Notes under the pieces: generated by a model
Told to the model about the DNA's origin: nothing
The model's database searches: none
What the model saw: only the letters and a program-made list of their open reading frames with translations
Source of the DNA: Roseiarcus sp963764955
GTDB lineage: Bacteria > Pseudomonadota > Alphaproteobacteria > Rhizobiales > Beijerinckiaceae
Direction of reading: 5' to 3'
DNA length: 64,000 nucleotides
Assembly (NCBI GenBank): GCA_963764955.1
Contig: CAVXVE010000024.1
Location: 124,001 to 188,000 of the forward strand
Translations under genes and position numbers: made by a program
Shown: piece by piece, positions 50,604 to 59,191 of the stretch
Layout of the letters: every line of letters begins with the position of its first letter
Position numbering within the stretch: the stretch's first letter is position 1

Positions 50604-51041
50604 ATGGGCACTATTACGCGTCGCGGCCTCATTCTGTCTGGCGCCGGCTTGGCGACCGGGGCATTTATCGCGCCTGCCGAAGCCGCGACCGGATCGGTCT
50701 CCATGCACATCGCGAGCGCGGGTTTTATCTTCGGCGTGACCGGCGGCAGCGGCGTCTTGACCTTCCGGGGACAGCAGTTTCCGCTCAGAGTGGGCGGCAT
50801 CCGCGCCGGCGCCTTGATTGGCGTCTCGGCGACGGATCTGGTCGGCACCGCGTCGCACCTTCATTCTCCGGGCGACATCGCAGGCATCTACTCGGCGATC
50901 GGCGCCGGCATGGCCGTCGCCGGAGGGAGAAGCTCCGCGCAGCTCTCCAACGCCAACGGGGTGGTGCTGCGCCTTCACGGGCGCCAGATCGGCTTCAGCT
51001 TCTCGATCGACCTCGGCGGGATGAGCATCTCGCTGGGTTAA
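50604..51041 (+). CDS. Exported hypothetical protein with Tat-like signal
   Basis: 145 aa. Signal TRRGLILSGAGLATGAFIAP, then a Gly/Ala-rich beta-type domain: VTGGSGVLTFRGQQFPLRVG, GTASHLHSPGDIAGIYSAIG, and a C-terminal QIGFSFSIDLGGMSISLG. The alternating strands recall small lipid- or envelope-associated proteins such as DUF1134 (EipA), but the match is loose and I do not assign it. GGGGAGA before the ATG at 50604 sets the start. 22 bp before the HAD gene. Confidence 0.7.
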   Translation: MGTITRRGLILSGAGLATGAFIAPAEAATGSVSMHIASAGFIFGVTGGSGVLTFRGQQFPLRVGGIRAGALIGVSATDLVGTASHLHSPGDIAGIYSAIGAGMAVAGGRSSAQLSNANGVVLRLHGRQIGFSFSIDLGGMSISLG

Positions 51042-51063
51042 AGCTGACGCTCGGCGGTTCAGA

Positions 51064-52086
51064 ATGGATTTGCGCCGGCGCGAATTCACGGCTCTTCTGC
51101 TCGGCGGGGCGGCTGCGCTCGGCCTCGCCGGGCGGGCGGAGGCTGAAGGCGATCCTCTGCCCTCGTGGAACGACGGCCCGGCCAAGGACGGAATCGTCAA
51201 ATTCGTCCATGCGACGACCGACGCCGCAAGCCCCGAGTTCGTGCCGGCCGCGGAGCGCATCGCGACCTTCGACCAGGACGGGACGCTCTGGGTCGAGCAT
51301 CCGATCTATACGCAGATCGTATTCGCTTTTAGTCGCGTGCCGGAGGTTGTGAAGGAAAGGCCCGAGCTTGCGGATGAGCCCGCATTCAGGGCCATCCTTT
51401 CGGGCGACCGCGCGGCAATCGCGAAACTGTCGATGGGGCAGCTTCTTTCGGTCGTTGGCGCGACCTTGACCGGCATGGACGTGGAGACCTACCGCAATGA
51501 GGTCGAAGCCTGGATCGGGCAGGCGCGCGATCCGCGCTGGAAGCGGCCGTTCACCGAACTCGTCTATCAGCCGCAGATCGAGCTGCTCAAATATCTGCGC
51601 GCCAACGGCTACCGCACCTATATCGTCACCGGCGGCGGCCAGGATTTCGTCCGCGCCTATGCCGAGCGGGTCTATGGCGTTCCGCCCGAGCAGGTGATCG
51701 GAACCATGTTCGGGCTCAGCTTCAAACCGGGACCGGACGGCAAGCCCGTCCTTGTCCGGGAAGCCAAGCTTCTCCTCAACGACGACGAGGCCGGCAAGCC
51801 CGAGGGCATCCATCTCGTGATCGGGCGGAGGCCGCAGTTCGCGTTCGGCAACTCGGCCGGCGACCGCGAGATGCTCGAATATACCAAGGCCGGTCCGGGC
51901 GCCCGGTTGGGCATGATCGTCCTGCACGACGACAGCGCGCGCGAATATGCTTACGGGCCCGCCCAGGGCCTGCCCGACACGAAAATCGGGACGTTCCCGC
52001 AGTCGCTCTACGATCAGGCGATGAAAAACGGCTGGATTGTCGTCAGCATGAAGAACGACTGGAAACGCGTCTTCGCGTTCGAGTAG
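51064..52086 (+). CDS. Exported HAD-superfamily phosphatase
   Basis: 340 aa. Twin-Arg-type signal (MDLRRREFTALLLGGAAALG), then the HAD motif 1 nucleophile in ATFDQDGTLW, motif 2 in TYIVTGGGQDF, and motif 4 in FGNSAGDREML. Expected to act as a phosphatase in the periplasm. Substrate unknown. Same strand as the exported protein upstream, so they may form an operon. Ends near a bidirectional hairpin. Confidence 0.85.
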   Translation: MDLRRREFTALLLGGAAALGLAGRAEAEGDPLPSWNDGPAKDGIVKFVHATTDAASPEFVPAAERIATFDQDGTLWVEHPIYTQIVFAFSRVPEVVKERPELADEPAFRAILSGDRAAIAKLSMGQLLSVVGATLTGMDVETYRNEVEAWIGQARDPRWKRPFTELVYQPQIELLKYLRANGYRTYIVTGGGQDFVRAYAERVYGVPPEQVIGTMFGLSFKPGPDGKPVLVREAKLLLNDDEAGKPEGIHLVIGRRPQFAFGNSAGDREMLEYTKAGPGARLGMIVLHDDSAREYAYGPAQGLPDTKIGTFPQSLYDQAMKNGWIVVSMKNDWKRVFAFE

Positions 52087-52154
52087 CGTCCTGAACGCGA
52101 CTATTCGCCCGCGGCGTCTGGAGCCGTCGGGATGGACTTATACCCATTCTATTT

Positions 52155-52174
52155 GAGCGCGACTCATCGCGCTC
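52155..52174. terminator. Hairpin between convergent genes
   Basis: GAGCGCGA-CTCA-TCGCGCTC, a perfect 8-bp stem, between the HAD gene (plus) and the ClC gene (minus). There is little U tract on either side, so terminator strength is doubtful. Confidence 0.45.
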
Positions 52175-52237
52175 GATTCCGCGCCACGGCGCGGGCGCGC
52201 ACTCGCGCTTTGGCCACGTGGCGATGATCGGTTCCGA

Positions 52238-53545
52238 TCATCGAGGTTTGGTGTTGTCGGCCGGCAACGCGCGCTCCCGAAGCGACTCGTAAATGGGCGG
52301 GTCCTGGATCATGGCCGCCGCCAGCATGGCCATCGAGCATGCGCACAACATCGGCAGCAGCATCGTCACGCTCCCGGTCATCTCCGTGACGAGCACGATG
52401 CCGGTGATCGGGGCTCGCACGACGCCGGTGAAGAAGGCGGCTATGCCGACCACCGCGAACGCCTCGGGCTGAACATTCAGATAAGGCGCGACCGCCCGGC
52501 AGATCGCTCCGCACAGCAATCCGAACTGCGCCCCCAGGACCAGCATGGGGGCAAACAGACCGCCCGGAGTTCCCGCAGCGTACGACACAGGGCCAAGCGC
52601 AAATCGGATCAGGAAGGCGGCGGGAATGGCGGCCAGCGGCGCGCTGCCTATCAGGACGCTCTGGGTGATCGCGTCTCCGCCGCCGATCAGATCGCGCGCG
52701 AACCATCCCAGGGCGCCAACGGCCGCGCCGACCAAGGCGCCGCGCAAGTCGACCTGCGCAAAGATCAGTTGGCGCGCGGCTGCGCGCGTTGCGAGCAGCA
52801 ACCGGTTATAGGCGACGGCCAAAAGGCCGGCGAAGGCTCCAAACGCGAAATAGAGCGGTCTCGTTGCGGCGTCGCCGTAGCCAAGTCCGCTGACCGTGAA
52901 GTCCGGCATGTCGCCGAGCAAGAGGCGCGCGACCTCGATGGCAGTGGCGGATGCGCCGAGGGCGGCGATGGCGATACGGCGCTCAAAACGTTGCACCAAT
53001 TCCTCGAGGACGAAGACGGCTCCGGCGATCGGGGCGTTGAAGGCGGTGCCGAGGCCGGCGCCGGCTCCGGCGGCCATCAGCACTCGGCAGTCCGCCCAGG
53101 TGCGGCCGAATAATTTTCCGACGAGATGAGCGAGGCTCGCGCCCATCTGGACGGTCGGTCCTTCGCGGCCGAGCGCGAGGCCGGCGCCGATCGCAAGCAG
53201 GCCACCGAAAAACTTTACCGGTATGAGGCGAAAGGGAATCGGCGGGAGTTCCTCACGCAGGACGGCTTCGACGTGAGGAATGCCGCTGCCCGCCGCGTGA
53301 GGCGAGTACCGGCGAACCAGCCAACCGGCAATCGCAGTCGCGCTCGCGCAAGCGACGACAACGAGAACGAAGCCCGCGGCCTCCTTGCCATGAGCCCATC
53401 CGATCAGGTCGTTGCGAAGCCGGTCCGCCTGTTCAAGAGAGAGGCGAAAGATCGCTCCGACAAGCCCCGCAACCGCGCCGGCGACGAGCGCGAGCAGCGC
53501 GAGCGCCAAGAGACTTCCCTCGTCATGATCGGCGCCGTCCGTCAT
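52238..53545 (-). CDS. ClC-family chloride channel/antiporter
   Basis: 435 aa. All three ClC selectivity segments are present: AAGSGIPHVEAVL, LGREGPTVQMGASLAHLVG with the gating Glu, and GPVSYAAGTPGGLFAPMLVL. About 10-12 helices and no C-terminal CBS pair, as in bacterial ClcA. The gating Glu suggests Cl-/H+ exchange rather than a pure channel, but the proton Glu was not located. GGGAG lies 4 nt before the ATG. Confidence 0.93.
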   Translation of the reverse strand: MTDGADHDEGSLLALALLALVAGAVAGLVGAIFRLSLEQADRLRNDLIGWAHGKEAAGFVLVVVACASATAIAGWLVRRYSPHAAGSGIPHVEAVLREELPPIPFRLIPVKFFGGLLAIGAGLALGREGPTVQMGASLAHLVGKLFGRTWADCRVLMAAGAGAGLGTAFNAPIAGAVFVLEELVQRFERRIAIAALGASATAIEVARLLLGDMPDFTVSGLGYGDAATRPLYFAFGAFAGLLAVAYNRLLLATRAAARQLIFAQVDLRGALVGAAVGALGWFARDLIGGGDAITQSVLIGSAPLAAIPAAFLIRFALGPVSYAAGTPGGLFAPMLVLGAQFGLLCGAICRAVAPYLNVQPEAFAVVGIAAFFTGVVRAPITGIVLVTEMTGSVTMLLPMLCACSMAMLAAAMIQDPPIYESLRERALPADNTKPR

Positions 53546-53596
53546 TGGCTCCCGGTCTCGCCCTCAAGGTGGAAGACCCGCGAAGGCGCCCCGCTT

Positions 53597-54649
53597 TCAC
53601 CAGCGGATCAGCGCAGCGCCCCAGGTGAAGCCGCCGCCCATCGCCTCGATCATCACGAGGTCGCCAGGCTTGATGCGGCCGTCCCTGACCCCGACGTCGA
53701 GCGCGAGCGGGATCGACGCGGCGGACGTGTTGCCGTGCTGGTCGACGGTGACGATCACCTTGTCGCGCGCGATGCCGAGCTTGTCGGCGGAGGCGTCGAT
53801 AATGCGGCGATTGGCCTGATGCGGCACGAACCAGTCGATGTCGTCGGCCGTCACGCCGGCGTCCGCGAAGCATCCCTGGATCACGTCGGTCACCATGCCG
53901 ACAGCGTGGCGGAACACTTCCTTGCCCTGCATGCGCAAATGGCCGACCGTCCTGGTCGTGGACGGGCCGCCGTCGACGTAAAGCTTGTCGCGATGCCGGC
54001 CGTCCGCGCGCAGGCGCGAGGCGATCACGCCGGGCGAGCCGAGCCGGCCGTCGCTCGCGCGCGCCTCGAGCACGATCGCCCCCGCCCCGTCGCCGAACAG
54101 GACGCAGGTCGTGCGGTCGCTCCAGTCGAGCAGGCGCGAAAAGGTCTCAGCGCCGATCACCAAAGCGCGCTTGTGCGAGCCGGAGCGCAGGAACTTCTCC
54201 GCCGTCACGACCGCGTAGACAAAGCCGGTGCAGACCGCCTGCAGGTCGAAAGCGGCGCCCTCGACGATGCCAAGATCGGCCTGGACCTGGGTGGCGACCG
54301 CCGGAAACGTATAATCGGGCGTCGATGTGGCGACGATGATAAGATCGATGTCGGCGGCCTTGAGCCCGCCGCTGCGCAGCGCGGCTTGAGCCGCCTTCGT
54401 GGCGAGCGACGACGTGGTTTCGTTCTCGCCCGCCACATAGCGCTGACGGATCCCGCTGCGCTGCACGATCCATTCATCCGATGTGTCGACCCTGGTCGCG
54501 AGCTCGGCGTTCGAAACGGCGCGCTCGGGCAGCGCCGCGCCGACCCCGCGTATGCAGGCGCGAATTGAGGCGGGCGCGCCGCCCTGCGAGGTATCCGTTT
54601 CCAGGCGGCGCGCGCGACGGACAGGAGCCGGGGGGGATGCAAGGTTCAT
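53597..54649 (-). CDS. fabH: 3-oxoacyl-ACP synthase III
   Basis: 350 aa. Starts type II fatty acid synthesis by condensing acetyl-CoA with malonyl-ACP. Catalytic triad: Cys in LQAVCTGF, His in VPHQANRRI, Asn in HGNTSAAS. SNAELATRVDTSDEWIVQRS matches the FabH N-terminus; the first 27 residues are an unusual Pro/Arg-rich extension, and no better start is visible. 20 bp after plsX, as expected. Confidence 0.95.
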   Translation of the reverse strand: MNLASPPAPVRRARRLETDTSQGGAPASIRACIRGVGAALPERAVSNAELATRVDTSDEWIVQRSGIRQRYVAGENETTSSLATKAAQAALRSGGLKAADIDLIIVATSTPDYTFPAVATQVQADLGIVEGAAFDLQAVCTGFVYAVVTAEKFLRSGSHKRALVIGAETFSRLLDWSDRTTCVLFGDGAGAIVLEARASDGRLGSPGVIASRLRADGRHRDKLYVDGGPSTTRTVGHLRMQGKEVFRHAVGMVTDVIQGCFADAGVTADDIDWFVPHQANRRIIDASADKLGIARDKVIVTVDQHGNTSAASIPLALDVGVRDGRIKPGDLVMIEAMGGGFTWGAALIRW

Positions 54650-54669
54650 GAAAGTGGGTTTTTCCGCGA

Positions 54670-55728
54670 TCAGGACTGAACGGCGCGTGAACGCACGGGG
54701 CTGGGGCGGAAACCGTTTGCATGAGCAATCATTTCCCGAATCTTACCGAGCAGCTCCTGGCGCACCATATCATCGGCCAATTCCACGGCGCCGGCGTAGC
54801 TCTCGGCGTCGGCGCCGCCATGAGCCTTGATGACGACGCCGTCAAGCCCCAAGAACACGCCGCCGCTGGCGCGCGGCCCCAGCCGGCCGCGCAGCGCGAT
54901 CATCGCCTTGCGCGCGAACAGGAAGCCGATGCGCGACATGATGCCGTCGTTCATCGCGTCGCGCAGATACTGGCCAAGCTGTCTTGCGGTGCCCTCGGCG
55001 GTCTTGAGCGCGATATTGCCGGTGAAGCCTTCGGTGACGAAAACGTCGACGGCGCCCTTGCCGAGATCGTCGCCCTCGACGAACCCCTGATAGCGCATGT
55101 TGGGCAGGTTGGCCTCGCGCAGGATGCGCCCGGCCGCCTTCACTTCCTCGACGCCCTTGATCTCTTCGGTCCCGACATTGAGGAGACCCACAGCGGGGGA
55201 GTCGATGTGCAGCACAATTCGCGCCATCGCCGCGCCCATCACCGCAAGATCGACAAGATGCTGCGCATCGGCGCCGATGGTCGCGCCGACGTCGAGCACG
55301 ATCGATTCGCCGCGCAGCGTCGGCCATATCGCCGCGATCGCCGGCCGCTCGATCGGCGCCATCGTGTGGAGGCAGAACTTCGCCATCGCCATCAAGGCGC
55401 CGGTGTTGCCGGCGGACACCGCGCAGTCGGCGGCGCCCGATTTCACCGCTTCGATCGCCTGCCACATCGAGGAGACGCGCCGTCCGGCGCGCAAGGCCTG
55501 GCTCGGCTTGTCGGTCATCTTGACCGCTACGTCGGTATGAAAAACGCGCGACTTCGCGGCGAGCCTCGGATGACGCGCAAGGATGGGCCCGATCGTCCGC
55601 TCGTCGCCGTAGAGGAGAAACTCAACATCCGGACGGCGTTCGAGCGCAATGGCGGCGGCGGGCACCACGATCGCCGGCCCGTGATCGCCCCCCATCGCGT
55701 CCAGCGCTATGCGAATATCGCTCGCCAT
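54670..55728 (-). CDS. plsX: Phosphate acyltransferase PlsX
   Basis: About 352 aa. Makes acyl-phosphate from acyl-ACP for phospholipid synthesis. IRIALDAMGGDHGPAIVVPA at the N-terminus and SAGNTGALMAMAKFCL, GLLNVGTEEIKG, and FVTEGFTGNIALKTAEG are diagnostic. The ATG at 55728 is chosen by family N-termini; its Shine-Dalgarno site is weakly spaced and an upstream start remains possible. Upstream is a DUF1097 gene rather than rpmF. Confidence 0.95.
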   Translation of the reverse strand: MASDIRIALDAMGGDHGPAIVVPAAAIALERRPDVEFLLYGDERTIGPILARHPRLAAKSRVFHTDVAVKMTDKPSQALRAGRRVSSMWQAIEAVKSGAADCAVSAGNTGALMAMAKFCLHTMAPIERPAIAAIWPTLRGESIVLDVGATIGADAQHLVDLAVMGAAMARIVLHIDSPAVGLLNVGTEEIKGVEEVKAAGRILREANLPNMRYQGFVEGDDLGKGAVDVFVTEGFTGNIALKTAEGTARQLGQYLRDAMNDGIMSRIGFLFARKAMIALRGRLGPRASGGVFLGLDGVVIKAHGGADAESYAGAVELADDMVRQELLGKIREMIAHANGFRPSPVRSRAVQS

Positions 55729-55959
55729 TCCTTGGTCCGACCGCCCGGGCCGCGTTGCCCGGGCGGCGCGGCGCGGCGCGACAATAGCGGCTTCGTCGCG
55801 CAAGGCAACGCAAGAAACCCCGGCTCGGTTGCAACCAAGCTTCTATCCAATTCGGCCGAGCATGACGCTCGCGCGAATCGCGAGCGCGGGGTTTCAGCGA
55901 CGAGGAAGGGCTTTGACCGCTGCGGATCGAGAGTCAAAGCCTCCCGGAGGCCGCGCGCC

Positions 55960-56472
55960 CTATTCCTTGACCAGCGCGAGGGCGACCTTCTGGGAAATGT
56001 ATCCGAGCACAGCGCCGATGATCAGGGAGATCACGCCGACGATGAAGGGATTCTCGAGCGAAGCCGAACCGACTTCGCCAAGCTTGTTGCCGGTCAAGGC
56101 GAGACCCGCGACCGAGGCGTAGCCGAGCACGCCCGCCGGTATGTCGCTCAGCGCCGGCGCCTTGGCGGCGTAGACGAGAATGAAAACCGTGATCAGGACG
56201 CATATCCCCGCCCATAACGGCACGCCGAGCGAGCCGCCGAGCGGAACTTTAGTGACCAGGAGGAGCGCGATCAAGGCCATGATGGCGCCGAATATGAGGT
56301 TGGTGAGCGCCTTGGTGAGTCCGGCCTCCTTGCCGCCACAATGATAGAAGGTCGCCCAGGCGATGAACGCAACCCAGATTTGCATGCCCATCCCAATAGG
56401 CGACAGAAGGACAAACGTCGCGATGCCTCCGAGCACGCCGATGCTAACCGCCAATGCAGTGATGAGATCCAT
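55960..56472 (-). CDS. DUF1097 membrane protein
   Basis: 170 aa, with about six helices: LITALAVSIGVLGGIATFVL, FIAWATFYHCGGKEAG, LIFGAIMALIALLLVTKV and two more. This is the DUF1097 fold, predicted inner-membrane proteins of unknown transport role. GGAGG before the ATG at 56472 sets the start. It sits inside the otherwise conserved DUF177-plsX gap and may be a later insertion. Confidence 0.85.
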   Translation of the reverse strand: MDLITALAVSIGVLGGIATFVLLSPIGMGMQIWVAFIAWATFYHCGGKEAGLTKALTNLIFGAIMALIALLLVTKVPLGGSLGVPLWAGICVLITVFILVYAAKAPALSDIPAGVLGYASVAGLALTGNKLGEVGSASLENPFIVGVISLIIGAVLGYISQKVALALVKE

Positions 56473-56624
56473 GGCTTCCTCCCTCGCCATGCGCTCGTCC
56501 GATGTTCGGATGGCGCAAAGCTTGACACGGCGCTAGCGCCTAGCGCGGTGAGGATCCGATGTTAACTTGTGATTAACTCTTATGCAATGCCTTGAAGCCG
56601 CCATCCACCGGCAACATTCTTGCC

Positions 56625-57153
56625 CTAATTGGACCCCGGTTTCGTCCGTTCGGCCAGCGCCGAAAACGGCGAATCCGCGGGCGCGGATTCCGCGCCCTGC
56701 TCGAAGGCCACGCCGGGCTTGCGCGGATAAGGGTCGAGGCCGAGAGCGAAAAATTCCCGAGCGAGAGCGCCGAGGTCAATTTTTCCATCGATGAGGGGAT
56801 CGGGCTCGTCTTCGTCGGCGAGCAAAACCGTCTCTTTTATGGGAAGCCTGGAATCGACAGCGGCCTCAGGCGCGAACCACACGTCGACGGCCTCGTCGAC
56901 AGTTGCGGGAAACGGCTCGAGCGAAACCACGCAGGTCTGGGTGAGCTCGCCGCGCACAGCGCCAGTGACTCGCGCGCCCCCCGCCCCAAGGCTCGACGCG
57001 CAGCGTTGCGGTCAGGACTCCGATGGCGGGGAGCTTGAAGAACGACGCGAGCGCCTCCCTCTCGGCGGGCGTGGCCTCGATGGTCACCGTTCGGCCCTCA
57101 TGCGGAAGAGCGTCGACCCGCATCACGCACGAAAGCGGCCTGCCTTCAATCAT
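56625..57153 (-). CDS. DUF177 (YceD-like) protein (one frameshift)
   Basis: About 176 aa after removing one base near 56985 (VEPWGGG then ARVTGAVRGELTQTC). The PF02620 features are the central Cys in LTQTCVVSLEPF and the acidic IDLGALAREFFALGLDPYP. In E. coli YceD affects 23S rRNA accumulation and precedes rpmF-plsX-fabH. The ATG overlaps the stop of the chaperone gene (TAATG at 57155-57151). Confidence 0.82.
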
Positions 57154-57710
57154 TACGGGTCTCCGGCGGGGATCGAGCCAGGGGGGAAGCGAAAGCGGCC
57201 GGTCGCGAACGTCTCGATCGGGATCGTGGCCAGGTCCGCGTCAAGCTGGGCGACATGGCGGGACAGCGCTTCCGCCGCTTGCGCTTTGTCCTCTTGCCTC
57301 TTGCCGTAAATGTTACGGGCGAGCGCCGCGGCAAGGTTCATTACGGAGCCGCCGTCGAGCGCGGCGGCGTAAGCGGCGTTGCGGCCGTAGAAGGCGCCCC
57401 CCATCGCCTTGAGGCGCCTGGCGACCGCGATATCCGAGAAGCCCATCTCGCGCAGCGTGTCGTCGAAATGGGTGAAGACGCTATTCACTAGATCCTGGGC
57501 GATGGCGTCGGCCAGGCCGCCGAGCGCCGATAACCGGCGCAGCACCAGTCCAGCGTGCAGGGTCAGGAGCTCGAACCGGCCGTCGATCTGATCGGGAACG
57601 CCGAGCGCCTGGTAGAGTGCCGGGCGGCGCGCAGCGGCCACGATCTCGCCCAGAATCTGCTCGATGAGTGCTTTGCTGGCGCGACGCGCACGCCACTGGG
57701 CGAAGATCAT
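57153..57710 (-). CDS. Ubiquinol-cytochrome c chaperone family protein (Cbp3/UQCC1-like)
   Basis: About 185 aa: ALYQALGVPDQIDGRFELL, TLHAGLVLRRLSALG, FTHFDDTLREMGFSDIAVAR and MGGAFYGRNAAYAAAL are the family's blocks. The mitochondrial homologue Cbp3 helps assemble cytochrome b in complex III; the bacterial role is presumed similar. The start at 57710 (MIFAQWRARR) is the family N-terminus. Divergent from bamE. Confidence 0.88.
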   Translation of the reverse strand: MIFAQWRARRASKALIEQILGEIVAAARRPALYQALGVPDQIDGRFELLTLHAGLVLRRLSALGGLADAIAQDLVNSVFTHFDDTLREMGFSDIAVARRLKAMGGAFYGRNAAYAAALDGGSVMNLAAALARNIYGKRQEDKAQAAEALSRHVAQLDADLATIPIETFATGRFRFPPGSIPAGDP

Positions 57711-57826
57711 CCGGATGCCCCGCGCGCCGTGACTGGCGCTTGCTCTTGTCAGGGGGCATGAGTTAGGCATCCGCGTCCGGTCTGGCAAGGCGAAACGCCG
57801 GTCGAAAAGGGAGACTGAGAGACTCA

Positions 57827-58282
57827 ATGCAAATGGCGCCCAAGGTCCATCGTCGAGCAATGCTGGCATTGGCCCTCTGCGCGGCGCTCACACTTGGCGG
57901 CTGCCTTGGATACGACGGCGATTTCGTCCGCGGCTATCAGGTCGATCAGGACACGCTGTCCCAGGTCAAGGTGGGCGCGACGACCAAGCCGGAAGCGCTG
58001 ACGCTGCTCGGCACCCCTTCGACCACGTCGACGGTCGGCGGCGACGCCTGGTACTATATCGGCCAGAAGTACAAGCACACCCTGTCGTTCATGCCCGAAC
58101 AGATGACCGATCAGCACGTGCTGGCTGTCTATTTCGACAAGAACGGCAAGGTCGACCGCGTCGCCAATTACGGCATGAAGGACGGCAAGGTTTTCGACTT
58201 CGTCAGCCGCACGACGCCAACGGGCGGCGCCGAGCCGGACATGCTCAAGAACATCATGGGCGGCCTGTTCAAGTTCAGCTGA
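57827..58282 (+). CDS. bamE: Outer membrane assembly lipoprotein BamE (SmpA/OmlA)
   Basis: 151 aa with a lipobox (LTLGGC). GYQVDQDTLSQVKVGATTKP, LLGTPSTTSTVGGDAWYYI and VLAVYFDKNGKVDRVANYG are the BamE pattern. Part of the BAM complex that inserts beta-barrel proteins. Its divergence from the cytochrome bc1 chaperone gene is common in Rhizobiales. Confidence 0.92.
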   Translation: MQMAPKVHRRAMLALALCAALTLGGCLGYDGDFVRGYQVDQDTLSQVKVGATTKPEALTLLGTPSTTSTVGGDAWYYIGQKYKHTLSFMPEQMTDQHVLAVYFDKNGKVDRVANYGMKDGKVFDFVSRTTPTGGAEPDMLKNIMGGLFKFS

Positions 58283-58380
58283 GGTCTAGCAGCAGGGACT
58301 TTGGGGAAAGAACAGGCGCCCGCATCCGCAGCCGGTCCGCAGCCGGACGCGGATCTGCTCCTGAATTCGGCCCCGATGCC

Positions 58381-59145
58381 TTACGTCGCGCCGCTCTTCG
58401 CCGGCGTGAAACGCCTGGCGAGATCGCCCTTGAATGCATATGGCCCGTGGTGGGTTAGCGCGCTTCTGATGTCGAGCCAGATCTCTCCCCCGAGATCGCG
58501 CCAGCGCCGGCAGAAGGCGTAGTCTTCCGACAGATCAAGTCCTGTGTCGGGCTCGATCATGCACTCGAACAACGCGAAGCTGTACGGCCCGTCCCGCAAC
58601 AGGTCGGATGTTCGCTGCGCCATTTTGTACCGGAGCTCCGGATAGGCTTCGCACATGCGCGCCAGCGCCCAGCGCCGGACCATCAGGAATCCCGTGCCGG
58701 TATGGCGAACGCGAACGAAGTCGTTGCGCGCCGTCATCGGCCCGGTCCCCTCGGGGTAGAAAACATAGTCGAGCCCGGAAGCCTCGAGATCCACGCGGCC
58801 GTCCTCAGCGCCCTTGCGCACGTTGTCCCAGACGATCCGTTTGAACGGATAGGCTGCGGCGGTGACGTCTGCGTCGAATGCCAGGAGCCTAAACACCTGC
58901 TCCGGCGCAAACCCGATGTCAGCGTCAATGAACAGAAGATGGGTCGCTTCCGAGGCGAGGAACTCGCCGACCATGTCGGCGCGCGCTCGCGTGATCAGCG
59001 CCTCGCCTGTGCGAAAATTGAAGCTGATCTTGACGCCGCGCTCGAGACAGCTTCGCTGCAAGGCGAGTGCGGAGTTGACATACGCGACCGTCGCCTGGCC
59101 CCCGTAGCAGGGGGTCGCGACCATGATGGAGGGATCGTCGGCCAT
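58381..59145 (-). CDS. GT-A-type glycosyltransferase-like protein
   Basis: 254 aa: MVATPCYGGQATVAYVNSAL, TRARADMVGEFLASEATHLL, and the DxD-type FIDADIGFAPEQVFRLL, followed by KRIVWDNVRKG. No membrane segment. Likely a nucleotide-sugar transferase; donor and acceptor unknown. 47 bp downstream of hppA on the same strand. Confidence 0.78.
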   Translation of the reverse strand: MADDPSIMVATPCYGGQATVAYVNSALALQRSCLERGVKISFNFRTGEALITRARADMVGEFLASEATHLLFIDADIGFAPEQVFRLLAFDADVTAAAYPFKRIVWDNVRKGAEDGRVDLEASGLDYVFYPEGTGPMTARNDFVRVRHTGTGFLMVRRWALARMCEAYPELRYKMAQRTSDLLRDGPYSFALFECMIEPDTGLDLSEDYAFCRRWRDLGGEIWLDIRSALTHHGPYAFKGDLARRFTPAKSGAT

Positions 59146-59191
59146 CGCTTCCTGGGCGCTAAGCGGTGAATCCCTTACGATTTCCGAACAC

